From Cyclospora cayetanensis (taxonomy: Eukaryota; Apicomplexa; Conoidasida; Eucoccidiorida; Eimeriidae): a stretch of 64,000 nucleotides of DNA. Below the pieces are notes generated by a model. The model was not told the origin of the DNA. It ran no database searches and was given only the letters and a program-made list of their open reading frames with translations. Position numbers and translations under genes: made by a program. The stretch is from assembly GCF_002999335.1 (NCBI RefSeq), contig NW_020312392.1, positions 62,001 through 126,000 on the forward strand. The letters are read 5' to 3'. This document shows, one piece after another, positions 48,380 through 60,932 of the stretch (positions are counted from its first letter, which is position 1; every line of letters begins with the position of its first letter).

Positions 48380-49740
48380 ATGGGAGACTCCACCTCTGCT
48401 GAAGTCAACGGATTCGTTGGCTGGTTGGCGTCTTTCGCGGCCTTCTTCGCGTACTGCTGCTGGGCCCTTGCCACCCCCGAGCAGCTCAACAGTGTTGGAA
48501 TCAGCTACTTCCCGGACCGGTGCGTTCCTAGGCACTGCGAGCAATCGTGACGCACGTGGGGACCGTGCATCAGAGGGAGAGGCCTTCTCTGAGAAGGCTG
48601 TCTGCAAAGGGAAATCTGCTTTGCGAGTTTTAGTTGCATTAGGGCGCACCAGGGAAGGCAACTCACACGGGCAAGGGCAGGCTGAGGCAAACACCGGCGA
48701 CTAACCTTAGACTGGTGGATGTTCGAAACTTCTTCTGAAAAAAAGGGGGAAATGCAGGACCGGCTCTTCGCTCCTACCCTTTCCTTTTCTGGCCTTTTCC
48801 CCCGCATTCCCAGACATATGTTACGTCACATACGCTTCCTTCTGCAGATATACACTAAAAATACATATGCAGTCATGCACGCACGAACAACCACATACAT
48901 ACATACATACCTCTATACATATATATGTACATCTATGCGTTGTATGCATATGTCTGTATTTACTTAATGGACTGGGAGTACGGCAGCGCGTGAGAAGCGG
49001 GCTTCTCTCCGTATGCGATCGATGAGTAGGGGCACATTTTAAAACTACGGATCAGAGGCTCTCTGCTGTGCTTCCATGCTGGCCGCGGCAGATTATGACT
49101 GCTTACAGCGCCATCTAATTCCGTCACCCCGCCAAGAAGTGGCCTTTTCTCTCCCTCTCCCCACCCTGCCATGCAGCAGCGTGTCATGCATCTCCCCTCA
49201 GCGTTCTTCTGCCTCCTCGTGAAATGCGCACTTTGTGCTTTCGCGTCTGCGAATATCTTCCTCTTGCCATCCCTCCATCCTGCCATCCGTTTCAATGTGT
49301 CGATCTCTTCACTCAGATACTGGGCACTTGCACTCCCGGTTTTGCTGCTAGTGGTCTTGGCCCTTGTCTTCTTCAGCTCTGTTTTCATCAACATGCTGTA
49401 CTCCCCCCCCCCCAACGACCCTCGCCAGTTCACAGGTCCGTCGCATGCATGCCACCCCCATTGGCCCTCCAGCGCTTTCTCGTGTTTTCCCTTCCCTTCG
49501 CTCGCTCAGTAGTTTTCCCTTCCCTTCACTCGCTCAGTAGTTTTCCCTTCCCTTCGCTCGCTCAGTATCCTTTCGCTCTTGCCTGTGCGAGGCAGCTGTA
49601 TACTTCCCCGCAGCATTTTGTTGACTGATCTTCGCCCTTAGGACCCTGGCTTCCGCTGAGCACCTGACCCCTGCCAATTTCTCCCCTCCTTGCGCTTCTC
49701 TGCTTGAGGCCTTGCTTTCTAGAACTTTCAAGGGCTTCTG

Positions 49741-49776
<36 letters not shown>

Positions 49777-50268
49777 GCTCTCCACCACGCTGCCCTTAAC
49801 CCGCCAACCGTGTCTCTCTCTCTCTATGACTCGTACGTAGGCATGCAACGCTCCTTGTCTCGTGCGAGCCGAATGGCCGCTGATGCTTTTGCGCTTCCGC
49901 GTCTATGTGCAGATAACAAGGCGAAAGCGCCGTCTTCAGCGGCAAAGCAAGCGATGCAGCTGATGGCCACGGCCGCTGCTGCTGCCCTGACTACTGCAAC
50001 TGCTCAGAAAACACCAGAACAAGTCAACTGCGTAGAGCACATTCAGGAGCCGCTGCTCGCCGTGCTCCGACGAGAAAAGCAGCAACCAAGCAGGCAGACC
50101 AGCACGATCGGAGATTTCCCGCTATCTCTCGTCTCGCGCGTCCTCTTTCCCCTGAATCCGCATCTGCAGGGGGGGACGCCCAATCTTCAGGAGGCCTCGC
50201 TTCACGACGAGGCGGCGCGGGCAAGGCCCAATCCTAGGGGCCCTGCCTATTCCTCATGGGCCCCTTGA
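48380..50268 (+). CDS. PIGP: PIG-P, subunit of the GPI-N-acetylglucosaminyltransferase
   Basis: PIG-P belongs to the ER-membrane complex that transfers GlcNAc to phosphatidylinositol, the first step of GPI-anchor synthesis. Three exons: 48380-48519, 49317-49435 and 49841-50268, in phase, giving 228 residues. Exon 1 encodes the first helix, VNGFVGWLASFAAFFAYCCW, and the family block LNSVGISYFPDR. Exon 2 continues directly with YWALALPVLLLVVLALVFFS and the NMLYSPPPNDP turn. Exon 3 carries about 100 residues of Ala/Arg/Gln-rich linker, then the conserved tail STIGDFPLSLVSRVLF, which corresponds to the C-terminal signature of PIG-P. It then adds about 40 extra residues before the stop. Human PIG-P is about 130-160 residues, so the linker and tail are expansions. 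The exon 3 acceptor (GTACGTAG) lacks a strong pyrimidine tract immediately upstream, but the phase and C-terminal motif support it. Confidence 0.88.
48885..48960. repeat. ATAC/ATGTAT microsatellite in PIG-P intron 1
   Basis: Imperfect ACAT/ATAC repeats passing into ATATATGTAC lie within the 797-base first intron. Confidence 0.7.
49485..49568. repeat. Three 28-bp tandem repeats in PIG-P intron 2
   Basis: Three consecutive units begin TTTTCCCTTCCCTTC and end CTCGCTCAGTA at 49485, 49513 and 49541. The second has A for G at one position, and the last diverges in its final base or two. The unit is pyrimidine-rich. Confidence 0.9.
49739..49776. repeat. TC then AC dinucleotide microsatellite
   Basis: A (TC)n run passes directly into an (AC)n run inside PIG-P intron 2. 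Confidence 0.9.
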
Positions 50269-53200
50269 CGGTTGTGGACGTCGCCTTGCGCTAGTCAGCT
50301 GAGCCTTCTCCACGGCTTCTTTCGGAGGCGACGGGAAGGGCGTTTCCAGGAACGGGAGCTGGGGAGGTCGCTAAAGTGTCGGCAGCCTCCCTGGAGGGCC
50401 TGGCCTCGCAGTGGGAACGTGGGTTTACACTGCAGGGACTTGCCTCGTGCAAAGCAGTCGCCAGAGGGGGTTGAGGGCCGCATGCATTTTGTAAGAGTGC
50501 CAAACCTGCACGGTGCTGCATGCGCAGCAAGGACACAGAAGGCTGGTGGTGTCTGACTCTGTGGGAATTCTAGGTATGGCGGTCTCTCTGACCGTGCGCG
50601 TAGTGGGGCCCCTTCTGGAGCCTGGCTCCTACCCGCGGTGGGGGCCCCCTGGAGGCCCTCCTGAGGGACGCGGAGTTAGGTATGCTTTTTTGGAGACTCC
50701 TCTCATCTTGCAGGCCGCCACGTAGTTAGTGGAACGTCAAACTCCAGTTTTTAGTTCAGACTGCAAAGCGCCTGTGCTGTTGGGGCAACAGCAGGAGACA
50801 TCCCCCTCCTTAGCACCCCAGGCACGAGAAATTCCGACGTTCGTCGGAAAGAGTTGCTGCTGCCGGTGTTCGTTCGCCGGTTCTGCGTGTGCTGGCGCAT
50901 GTAGATTCCTTCTAGATATCGAGCAGCAGCGAACTAGGGCCTTTGCCGGCTGCAGTTGCGGCCTTGGCCATCACCGGGGTTGCAGAATATTCCACGCTTG
51001 TCGGTCCCCCTGCCGGGAAGGGAGGGTCCAGAAAGCTTTCGCGCTGTAGCATTAAATGAGGCCACACGAAGTGGAGCTGCTGTGGGCAATCCGCTGCTGT
51101 TTTTGTGGGCAAGCAGCCTACGGGGGTGGCGGGAGTTGGGCAGCATGTCAGTGTGTTGCGATGTCTGTCTCGTTCCATTGCTTCCTGGGATGCACTAGCC
51201 CCAACAGTCGTTGGGGGAAGCGGCGTCTCTGGCAGAGGGGCGCGAGACTGCAGAGGCTCGGCTCTCCACTCAAAGGGAGCATTTTCCAGTTAAACGCTGT
51301 TTCCGGGGCAGTAACTTGCCCCCGATCTAGTACTGCTGCTTCTTTGCTCCTCCTTTCAGCAGGCTGCGGTAGAGGTTTGCTTTTTTGCTGCTCGAAACCC
51401 TCTGCCTACTAAGTCCCCCGACAGCGTACTGGTGTCCCTCTGCCCTACTGTCTTCTCCAGACAGGAGTCAAGCTTAGCCAGGACGCCCAAGAGGGGAAGG
51501 AGAGGTGTCCATGAGCCAGTGTTTTTTTGTGGTGTCTCGAGCGACTGTTGCTGCTGCCTCCGCAGCAGCAACACAAGTGACTGCAGCAGCCTTAGTTTGG
51601 CACGGGGGAAAGACTTGCACTGCAAGAGCCTCTGTAACGGGAGGGGTCCATGACAGCTACTAATGCCGTAGATGCAGCAATCGCCTTGCTCCTTCTGCTG
51701 GTGCTGCTGGAGCAACTACCTGCAACGGCGAGTCTCCTAGGGTTTTACAGTGCAGCGTAGGCAAGTAAATCTAGATCTCTTTCTTTGGGAAAATGCTACT
51801 ATTTAGCTGTGGCAGCTTGCCTCTGCTGAGCGAAAAGCCGTAGCTTCAGACTTTTATCGAAGCCCCTCACGCACAGGCGTGCGAGCAGCCGAGAGGCCTG
51901 TCTAATACAGGTCTGAGGGTGGCCTTGCCCTTTTCAGCTCTGGCCAACCCATAGGCCCTCAAAAACAGGCTCTAAGAGCACCGATGAGGCCGTGAGGGAG
52001 TCTCTACAGAGCCATAGACGCTCCCCAGTTAAGGGGGGGGACCCCCACGAGACTCCCTGAATTCTATCAGCTGGTGCTACTACGTCGCAATGGATGCTTC
52101 AAACCTCGAAGGAACGCAGCAATGGCGGGAGCGGCAGCTTTATTGAGCGAAAAGGAAGAGCATTATTCCACGCAAGGAGAGACAGGAAGTAAACAGAATG
52201 GGAGTACTTTGTTGCTGCCTCACTTAAACAGTCTGTTGCGTGAGTCGACCACTGCCGAGAAAGTGCATGCAGGAGAATGGCTGCAATAAAAGCTGCTGCA
52301 TCCGTCACTGAAAGGTGGCCCTAAGGCATGGTCAGATGCTGTTTGCACCGTGGTATACAGTATCAGATAGAAATGCAGACACCACGCTTGAAAAATGAGG
52401 TAGAGGGCAGGGGAGAGAGAGCCACTAATGATGATTCGGAGGTGCGAAGACAGAAATATAAGCAGCGATGGGGCGCTAAAAAACATCACACCTGCAACGC
52501 TGAACGGAAGACTGAGGCACCCCCAGAAAGCCGCAGCCGCTACTGACACGTTGTCCGCAGTAGCGGATAGTGCCACAATGTAAAAACGCACGTACTTTGT
52601 AACACTGCAGTACAGCGGCGGTTGAATTACTGATGGTAGCTACTGTAGCTGCTACGAACCTGCTTTCAGCAACCAAAGCAGCAACTAGTCGTCTAGGTAA
52701 CCTGGAAGACCTGCCGCTCTCGAAGGGCGTACACTAAGATTGAGCAAAAAGTAGAGGCTGTTGAAGCGATTTTAAGAGTCTCAGTTGATCCTCTGAATTG
52801 CTACCACAAAGCCATAAAGAGCCTCCCTGGCAAAAAAGCTTGCTGTGCGCACCTCCATCACACAGCCACCAGCTACAGTGGCTGCCATCAGTGATTCAAC
52901 TGCAACTGCACTACAGTGTCTCAAAGTACGTGCGCTGTTAGATTATGGCCTTATCTGCTATCGCACAAGCATGAAAAAGTAGCGGCAGTAACTGTAGCTG
53001 GCTCCGGCGACAACACAGCCCATCGAGAGCAGCACCAGCCGAAGCACCACCACATAACTACCAGCAAAAGCACAGCGAAAGCCACCAAGGGGCGAGGCAT
53101 CAGCAGCATCGTTTAGAGCAACAGTTCTCCTGAAAATGAATTGCAGCCGTGCAACATACATCAGCCAGAGCAAGCAGTCGAGGAGGCACAATCAGTATCA

Positions 53201-55582
53201 CAGTGGCTCCAGCAACTACATAAAAATGGCTGCCGTCTAGGACAGTGGACGGCAATCTTGTGATATGCAGCGCAGTGAGGCTCGACACGGAGTACAGGAG
53301 ACTGTAGCTCCTAAATTATACATATTCCTAGATTATTAGGGGGATTGGCGCCGTAGGATCTCTAGCGGTTCCCCTTATTCCTCAAGTGGAGCCTTCCGCC
53401 TAGATTTATAAATTCTTAGCAAGAAGGCGAGCTTAGTTCTCCTGAACGCTGTCTACGACACCCCTATGAGCCGTCTTTGTGGACACCAAATAAAGGCGCA
53501 ATCGCGCTGCTGCCTTTGTGATCATCGAGCAGCGCCAGCAGCGGTCCAAAAGCGTGAGCTCAGCACATCTCTCTGGGAAGCCCTCAAAAGACGGCACCAA
53601 TCTCTAAAATGGATAGGGCAAGTGTGTGTGGATGCCGTGGTGTGCCCCCTGCACGCTCGCTCGAGAGTCCACTGGTTAGATAGGCCACCGTGGCTGAAAT
53701 GCCATGTGTCTACGCTGTTGCTGACCTTGCAATTGACGTAGTGCGTGCAGAATTTAGCAATGAATGGCTAGAGATCCGGGAAAGGGAATTGCATTACTCG
53801 CGATGGCCCTAGGTTTCCAAGGACCTGGGCTGTCTGCAAAGTGACTCTTCATCGGAAGAGACCCAACCACGGAATGGGATGTCTCCTTGGCCTACACCTT
53901 AGTCTTTCCGAATGGCTTAATTGCGACGTATGCCATGAAGATACACAGTACGCGCCTTGGCTTTTCAATGGGTACTCACTTTCACACTACATGCAAGACG
54001 AAAATGTGACACATTCAAACGCAGAGGAGACTCAAACACGAAGTCGACAGGCTGAAAATCTGTTAGCTGAGCTTTCCGTGAGTCGATATGCAAAGCTTTC
54101 ATGATCACGGAAGCCAATTATTCTCGCCATATTTGCCCTACTCACTAGAAAGGCCAGAGTTCAATCCGACTGGCCTCGGTCCATGTCTTTTCCCCTGGGC
54201 ACAACCCCTTCCGAGATAGAAGAAGACTCCTGGATACCCTTGTCCTAACAATTCAAAAACCCAAAGACCTCCGGAGCAGCTGAGAGCGTGTCAGTCTCCA
54301 CAGCAGGACCCTCTGCGAAGGCCGATCTATTCGAAAGGAGCCAGACAGATAACCTAGGGGTTTACATAAGTAGATCCATTTGTACCTGGAAGATTCAGCG
54401 CTGTCCTGGATGTGCACCGCTGCCTGCCACTGCTCCCGTCGCTGCACACGCCAAAGTCGCAAGAGGGTCTCCCAGGACACCCTTTTCCGCCCCTACCTAC
54501 TTTTAGCTCATTCTCGTTCAAGAGATTTAAAAGGCCTAACACTAACGCTTGGCCTCCCCCGCGTCATCGCCACTGACTATGTTTATCCGTTATAACGCCT
54601 CGGCAGTACCATGTTGAACTTGCGCCGCGGCTCCACCCGCCTTAGCTCCCCACAGACACGATATCTTGGTAGTCTACTACGGCAGCGCCACTAAGTGCTG
54701 CCTTGTTTATTCTTTGCTCACTCCCTGTCTACGTGCTCCCATCAGCTGCACAGGTGCTCCACCCCACCGTGTTACCATCCTCCACTTGCACTTGCTGCAG
54801 TCGTTCCGGATCTCCAGGAAAGTGAACGTGCCACCGCAGCAGCAAAACAGCTGCGGCCACTGTCAAATTCTACAGTGTCAGTCCAATCCTCGGAACTAGC
54901 AGATTCTCACTGAGCGTCACTGGAAACAAGGAGAACTCCGGAATACCTCATATTGCTACCCCATTCCCCCTCTATTTGGACAACAAAATGCGCGCCCGTG
55001 CTGCTCCTGCAAAAGGGAGCTGCCGCTGCATCAGTAGCAGCTTTAATGTCCTTGGACAAACAAACCTGGCAGTCCTCGCCGAAACAACACTGGACATTCA
55101 AGTGAGGGCACAACGTGTGGACTGGTTCAGATATACGCGGAGGACTACAACAGGCTACTACAAACCCCCAGACGCGGCTGCTGCCGCTCCGACGGCTAAT
55201 TCTGCCGTTGCCCCCCACACCTGTGACTAAGAAAACACCGAAATAGATAAACTCGGAAGGCGAAACCACACCTGGGAGAAACGAAAAAGAAGCGAGGCGT
55301 CCCCGCAGTGCCAGCAGGCAACATACGGAGGGCAAGAATACAGCCGCCGTGTATCAACGGGTAACTTGGGATAAAGATATGCGCGGGGTCCGTCACGAAA
55401 AGAGAAATGGACAAGGGGGCGTCGACGCAATACGTATAAAATCCTGGCTCAGTGGCTGCAACCGCGGTATTTCTGCCGTTCTCGCTGCCCAGCTGCTGCT
55501 GCTGCTGCTCCCACGTGTAGACACTTTATTCCCGACGTGCGTGCGGCATTTGCAAGTTTGCTGCCACTTTTCCATCTACCGT
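50269..55582. other. Gene-poor region
   Basis: About 5.3 kb between the PIG-P stop and the stop of the Ser/Ala-rich gene. Open frames are short, without family content, and do not chain through splice sites. A GC-rich patch of GGGGCCCC-like words sits at about 50605-50665. Confidence 0.45.
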
Positions 55583-56845
55583 TCAGGCGGCTTCCTGCGT
55601 GTTGTTGGGAACGGTAAGTGTGTGTCCCGTGGGTGTATCGGAAAAACGTGCAGCAGCGCCAGATCTATGCTGCAGGAGGCTCAGCGAAGGTGTGAGGAAT
55701 TCATCAACTTCGTAGCAGTCCAAGAGGCACTCATGACACCTCCCACTGCCTGCGCCTTCGCCTGTTCGCACTTGCTGCTGCAAGGCACTGCAGCAGCAGC
55801 AGGGCATTCCCAACGGTGGGGGAACTGAGGCAGAGAGCGGCGAGCACGGACCTGGAAGGCCCTCATGACGTGCCACTCCAAAAACTTGTGAAGCACCAAC
55901 ACTTTCCCGCTTTTCGCTGCGGATGCCACTGCGCGCATGGGCAAGGTCTGCTCCTGAATCCTCTGACACGCTGCAGCGCGTGCTGCTGCCTCCATCTGGA
56001 GAAGCTGGAAGTCGTCGACACCCAGCAGCGGCAGTAGCAGAAGGCCCTCCTGCTTTGGCCGCGAGGGCTGCAAATTTTGTTGCTGCAGAATCTTCCGAGT
56101 CGGTCATGCAGACAGACACATCTCCACCAAGAGGCTGCGGTGTCGCTGCCGTCGATATCGGAGATGCTCCGTCCCCAGCATGCGGTCTGCGGCTGCCCGT
56201 CATGCTGCTGCCTTCCGAGACATCATACCCCGCCGCTAACAACAATTTCGCAGCCGCAGCAGCCGCCATATCCCCTGCCGCCACACTGCGGCTGCTAATG
56301 GTGCTGCTGTGTTGGTGCCCACGAGGATGCGGCGCTATGCCAAGGGCCTCTGCTAATCTGTCCTCAATCTCCTTGCTGCTGCTGCTGCTGCCTGTGTCAC
56401 TGCTGCTCTTGAGGTGCCGTGCCCAGACAGGATCCCAACCGGCTGTCGAGGAACTTGATACACGGCTCTCCCTGCAACTGCCGCTACCACTCTCCACTAA
56501 CTCATTCGATTCCTCGTTCCTCATGCCACTGCTATCGTGACTGCTATTCTTTTTGCATTGTACGCCGCTGCCGTTGTTGTTGCAGCAACAGCTGCTGCTG
56601 CTGTTGCTGCTGCTGGGATGCTCAAATGGACAAGCAACAGCAGCGTCCTCGTTGCGTACTGACAATTCAACTGCAACGGCAGCCAGAGAGGCACATGAAT
56701 TATCCTGCGATCCTTCTGCTTCCGCTTTGGCTGCTTCTCCGCTTTCTAGCGGCAGGATCCGTTCATCAGCTTCTGCAAACCCCTTCTCGAGCTCTGCAGC
56801 AGGCAATACACTCGCTTCCCCACAAGTTTCTGCTGACGAACCAGG

Positions 56846-56879
<34 letters not shown>

Positions 56880-59273
56880 CATTCTGAAGCAGCCGTTGCA
56901 GGTAACGCCTCCGGTGCAGACAGGGCCATCCCAGCCATCTCAGCTGCTGCAGTTGCCACCAGATCCTCTGCTATCGGCGCTCCTATAGCTGCGCCGCTGC
57001 AGTAGCTGCCGCACCTGTAGCTGTAGCTGCGCCTGCTGTAGCTGCGGCTGCCACAGCTGCTGCTGCCGTAGCTGCCTTCACTGTGGCGGCGTGTCTGGTG
57101 CAAAACACCCCTGATATCGTTCCCCTCCGGCTTTTCCAGCCACACCAGTGGCGAGTCATGTTGCAGCTGCAACTGTAGCTGCAACAGGACCTGCTCGTGC
57201 AGCTGCAACTGCGGCTTTCGAGGCGCAAATTGCTGCTTCTGCCTCTGCAGCGGCCCTGCTGCGCTGTACACGCAGCCCCCTACAACGAGGGGACTGGTGA
57301 ATACCCTGCGCCCAAGACTCTCGCCGTACAGCCGGCTGGCGCCTTCTTCGCCTAGGGGAGGATCGGCAGCTCCCGCCGTTGCTGCGGCTACCGGCTTTGC
57401 GGCGTCTTGCTGTCTATACAGCAGGTGGGAGGCAGTGGAGTTCAGCGGTGGGGGTGGGGGTGCAGGTTGCTGCTGCTGCTGCAGGAGGACCATCGGAGGC
57501 GGCAGCGCTAGGTGCAGCAGCTGCTGCTGCTACCTGGCAAGCGAGGGGAGCTTCCGGCACTGCAGTTTGCGGGGCAGCCTCAAATTTCGGAGGCGATCTC
57601 CGCCTTTGAGTTGCTGCTGCCGCTGAGTGTCTACGGTAGTCCTCGTTGAGGCTATTTTCGAGGCGGCGACGCTGGGATTGCTGCTGTGGTTGACGCCAGA
57701 CCTTGCTGCTGCCGCTACCCCAGAGGAAAGAAAGACTCGTGAAGGCAACCAGACTGCTTTTGCGACTGCCACTGCTGCTGAAGGCACGGTGTCGAGGGAG
57801 CGTTCTACGGCGGGAAGGCTGCTGGTGGGGGGGACTGCGCTGGGGAACGACCGGCAGACTCTCCGTGCTGTCGGAGTCTCTTGCGCCTGACGCTGCTTTG
57901 GCGGGGTTGTTGTTGTGGCTGCTGCTGCTGCACCTCGCCACTGCGGAAAGCGTGCTGCCCAAGGAGCCTCCCCAGAGCGTCGAGAGGCTGCGAGCCGTTG
58001 CTGCTGCACGAGCACTTGCTGCCACAGTTGTTGCAGTGGAAGCTTCTGGGTGGGTTGCTGCTGCCACCCCCGAGCCGCTTCGCGCTAAACACGACGTTGA
58101 AGGAGGGGGGGCTGCTGCTTCGAGGCTGTCGCCGCCACACTGACAACATGGGCGGTTGCAGCAGCAGCAGCTGATGCTGCTGCTGCTGGTGCTACCACGA
58201 CACACGCCTCGAAGCAGAATTACTTTGTCCTCAAGAGACGGTCCTTTGCGAGCGCCCCCGGGTGCTGGCGCTGCAACGTTACTGCCACTACTACTGCCAG
58301 CAAACGAAGTCGCTGCAGCAGACGACGGTGTTGGCAGGCCTGGCGAGGTTGCTACACTCGAGGTGGAGCCTCCAGGAATCTTCGCGCACACCTCCGCCTG
58401 CTGCTGCCAGCCAGCTGGTGTCACGCCGCTGCCGGAGCGCCAAGAACGCTGCACAGCTGCAGCGCTAGTAGCACCCTCAGGGAGAACCTCTACAAATACG
58501 CTGCGATCAACGAAGACTCCCAAAGGTCCATGGAGTGTCTCTTTTGGGTGCTCTTTGTCAGAACCTGATTCTGTAGCCGCCTGCCTAATGGGAGAAGGGG
58601 GCGACGTCTGCGTTTGCTGGTGTTGACTCTGTGCCGGATGCTCTTCGGAGGGCAACTGCGACCAACTAACAGGGCATGAAGACACTGCACATAAACCAGA
58701 GAAAGTGGTGCTCGTGGTGGGAGTGGTCGTGGTGGGAGTGGTCGTGGTGGGAGCGGTCGTGGTGCAACTGCTGCAACTGCAGCAGAGTGAGCTGCTACCA
58801 ATGCTGCCGCAGCTGCTGTACGAGGCTAGTCCCCCCGACGCTATCCCTGTTGCTGCCGTTGAAGCGGCGCTCAGGCAACAACTCGGAGAAGGGGCCGTGC
58901 TGCTGCAAGTCGATGCGAAGGCGGCGGAAGATACCACGGCACTGCTCCGCGAGCAGCTGGTGCTGAAACTGTCTCCATGACCATCCAGAATTCTGCTCTG
59001 CTGCCTTTCGCTGCTGCCAAATGCCTGCAGATCCTTCAACTCGTCGCTGCCCAGCGCCGCGAGGGGGAGCCAATCACTCGAGCTGCTGCTGCAAGTGCCG
59101 AGGCTGCAGCTGACATCCCGTCTCAACTCTTTAGGAGCAGCGGATGTGTCCTCGTGTACAGCTGGAGGTGGTCGTGGTGCTGATGGGGTTGCTGCTGCTG
59201 CTGCTTCTTCTGGAGCTGCGCTGCAGTCGCAGCGGTCCTTACTGCGGGTTAGGAAACGCCTCCACCGAGACAT
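55583..59273 (-). CDS. Very large Ser/Ala/Gln-rich protein, function unknown
   Basis: Two long frames chain on the minus strand: 59273-57534 (ATG, 580 codons) and 57478-55583 (632 codons with stop). They join in phase across a 55-base interval with GTAGCA donor and CTGCAG acceptor, giving 1211 residues. The N-terminal part has MSRWRRFLTRSKDRCDCSAA, many Ser/Thr runs and a TTTTPTTTTP stretch (58710-58770). It also has more complex blocks such as EDKVILLRGVCRG and HGPLGVFVDRSVFVEVLPEG. The second part has Gln-Leu repeats, Tyr/Ser/Gly-rich repeats and a Cys cluster, CHECLLDCYEVDEFL, near the end. The two blocks in the first part may be the only folded elements. No family recognised. The 55-base intron is shorter than every other intron in this window, so a frameshift or two separate genes must be kept open. 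Confidence 0.55.
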
Positions 59274-60864
59274 GGGCAGCCACTAAGCGCTGCGATGGCG
59301 GCAGCCGCAGGAGAAGAGGGGGTGCCTGTTACCTCCTGGAGACAGCTCAGACTTCTGCTGCACTGGTCTTGTTGGCTGCTAGGCTTGCTCACGCTGCTGC
59401 TGCTGCAGTGGGAGCACCCGTCTAGAACAACACGGCTGCGCACCTCCTAGCGAACTCTTGAAAGCCATTGTTTACCCCTGCTGAAAAGGGAACCGCTAAG
59501 CGCACCCCGCTAAAGGTCACCTCCCTGGAGCAACCACCATACAAGGCGGTTGCAGCAGCTCCCTCAACAGTTCTAACTTTCAAGAACGGCCGCAGCAGCA
59601 CCCGCAGCAGCAACTAAGGGTCCTCTTTCTGGCATACACACACACGTGGACTGTAGCCAGCAGCGGCAAGCGGCAGCCGTCGCGGTGCCGCGTTGCTAGA
59701 CTTGCTTGCCAAGGGTGCTGCTGATCCTGCCTCGTCGCTGCTAAGCAAGCCTCTTGACCCCTACCGTGACTGTGCTTTGGATGTTAACAGACGTGCAAGC
59801 GCCAAGGCAACGAATCAGAGGTGCTGCAAATGAAGGAAAAGTAGAAGCGATCCCTTAACAGGTGAAGAGGTCATTCCAGATAGCGGCGGAAGCAGCCGCT
59901 ACTGCAGGTGCCGCTGCGCGTGCAAAGGTGCTTAATAATGCCTTTGAAAGCAAAAACTTATACGGAAATAACGCAAAGGAAACGGGAAAAAGGGAGACGC
60001 AACGGGAGTAGCAGTACCTCGCAGACGTCACTTTGGGCAACTGCTGGTCCGCGCGAAGCGCATTACAAAGCAAGACGAACGTGCTCCGAGTTCGCGTTCT
60101 TTCAGAGACTCTTGCGTGTTGCCTTTATGCAGTTAGGAGAAGGAACTCACAAGGAAGAGAAAACAGAAAACGTTCTACTCTCTACCAACTACATCTGAAG
60201 CGTGCTTCTGAGAGCGGGAGGTGGAGTTTGTATTGCAGGCGTTACCTTTGCTTTTGCTGATTATGCTGACCCTGCAACTTGTGATATGTAGGTGTTAAGG
60301 AGTAGGAACTGCTCTTATTGAGATGTCGAAGGTAAACGACAACCTATAGAGGGGCCCCGACGTGGCAACAGACCCCTCAGCTAACCTCGGTCATCTTCCC
60401 CCAGTGGCAGGCAGCAGACTGGGCTGCTATCGCTGTCATTCGATGGCATAGCTGTTTGCTTCTGCAAGAGCAGAAAGATAACTTGTTAAAAGGGCATGCC
60501 TTAGCGTCATTGCGAGAGGGAGAGTCAGAGGAGCACGAATTAAGACGGCTCACAAGCTTTCCCAACGACAGGTGCACCACACGGAACCTCGTGCGGAAGT
60601 GCAGCCCTCTCTGTCGCGCCAGCAGCCTGCCCTGCCTAATGCGGCCCCGACATTGTAAAACTAGGCTTATCACTCCCGAGCTAACAATGAATAAGTCACC
60701 AAATACGCTTTATCAACGGTGCCGCTGGGCCGTCGCCTAGGGGCGCGAGTCGACCTGACCGGTGAAACAATGTACCCTATTGCTTGCATGGGTAAAAGAG
60801 CTTCGGCTGTAACTCCTAAAAGGGCAACTGTAGCATTTAGCTTCTCAATACCAACCCGAAAGAG

Positions 60865-60912
60865 GCTCGTATGGTGTCTAGCATGGCCGTAGATGCCAGA
60901 CACCATACGAGC
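60865..60912. repeat. 48-base near-perfect hairpin
   Basis: The arm GCTCGTATGGTGTCT (60865-60879) is exactly complementary to 60898-60912. After one A/C mismatch a further GCAT/ATGC stem of four pairs follows, closing an eight-base loop (60885-60892). Confidence 0.9.
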
Positions 60913-60932
60913 AGCTCCAGCTGGAGCTGCTC
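60909..60932. repeat. 24-bp perfect palindrome overlapping the hairpin
   Basis: GAGCAGCTCCAG is followed at once by its exact reverse complement, with the centre between 60920 and 60921. It shares its first four bases with the end of the preceding hairpin. Confidence 0.95.

Noticed and set aside
50580..50725. Frame with GPP-rich peptide near GGGGCCCC words
   Set aside because: Short, GC-composition driven, no partner exon; similar words also occur inside TPR gene exon 8.
54148..54172. tRNA T-arm-like GTTCAATCC flanked by GGCCAG/CTGGCC
   Set aside because: The six-pair stem encloses a twelve-base loop, and no anticodon or acceptor arms can be built around it.
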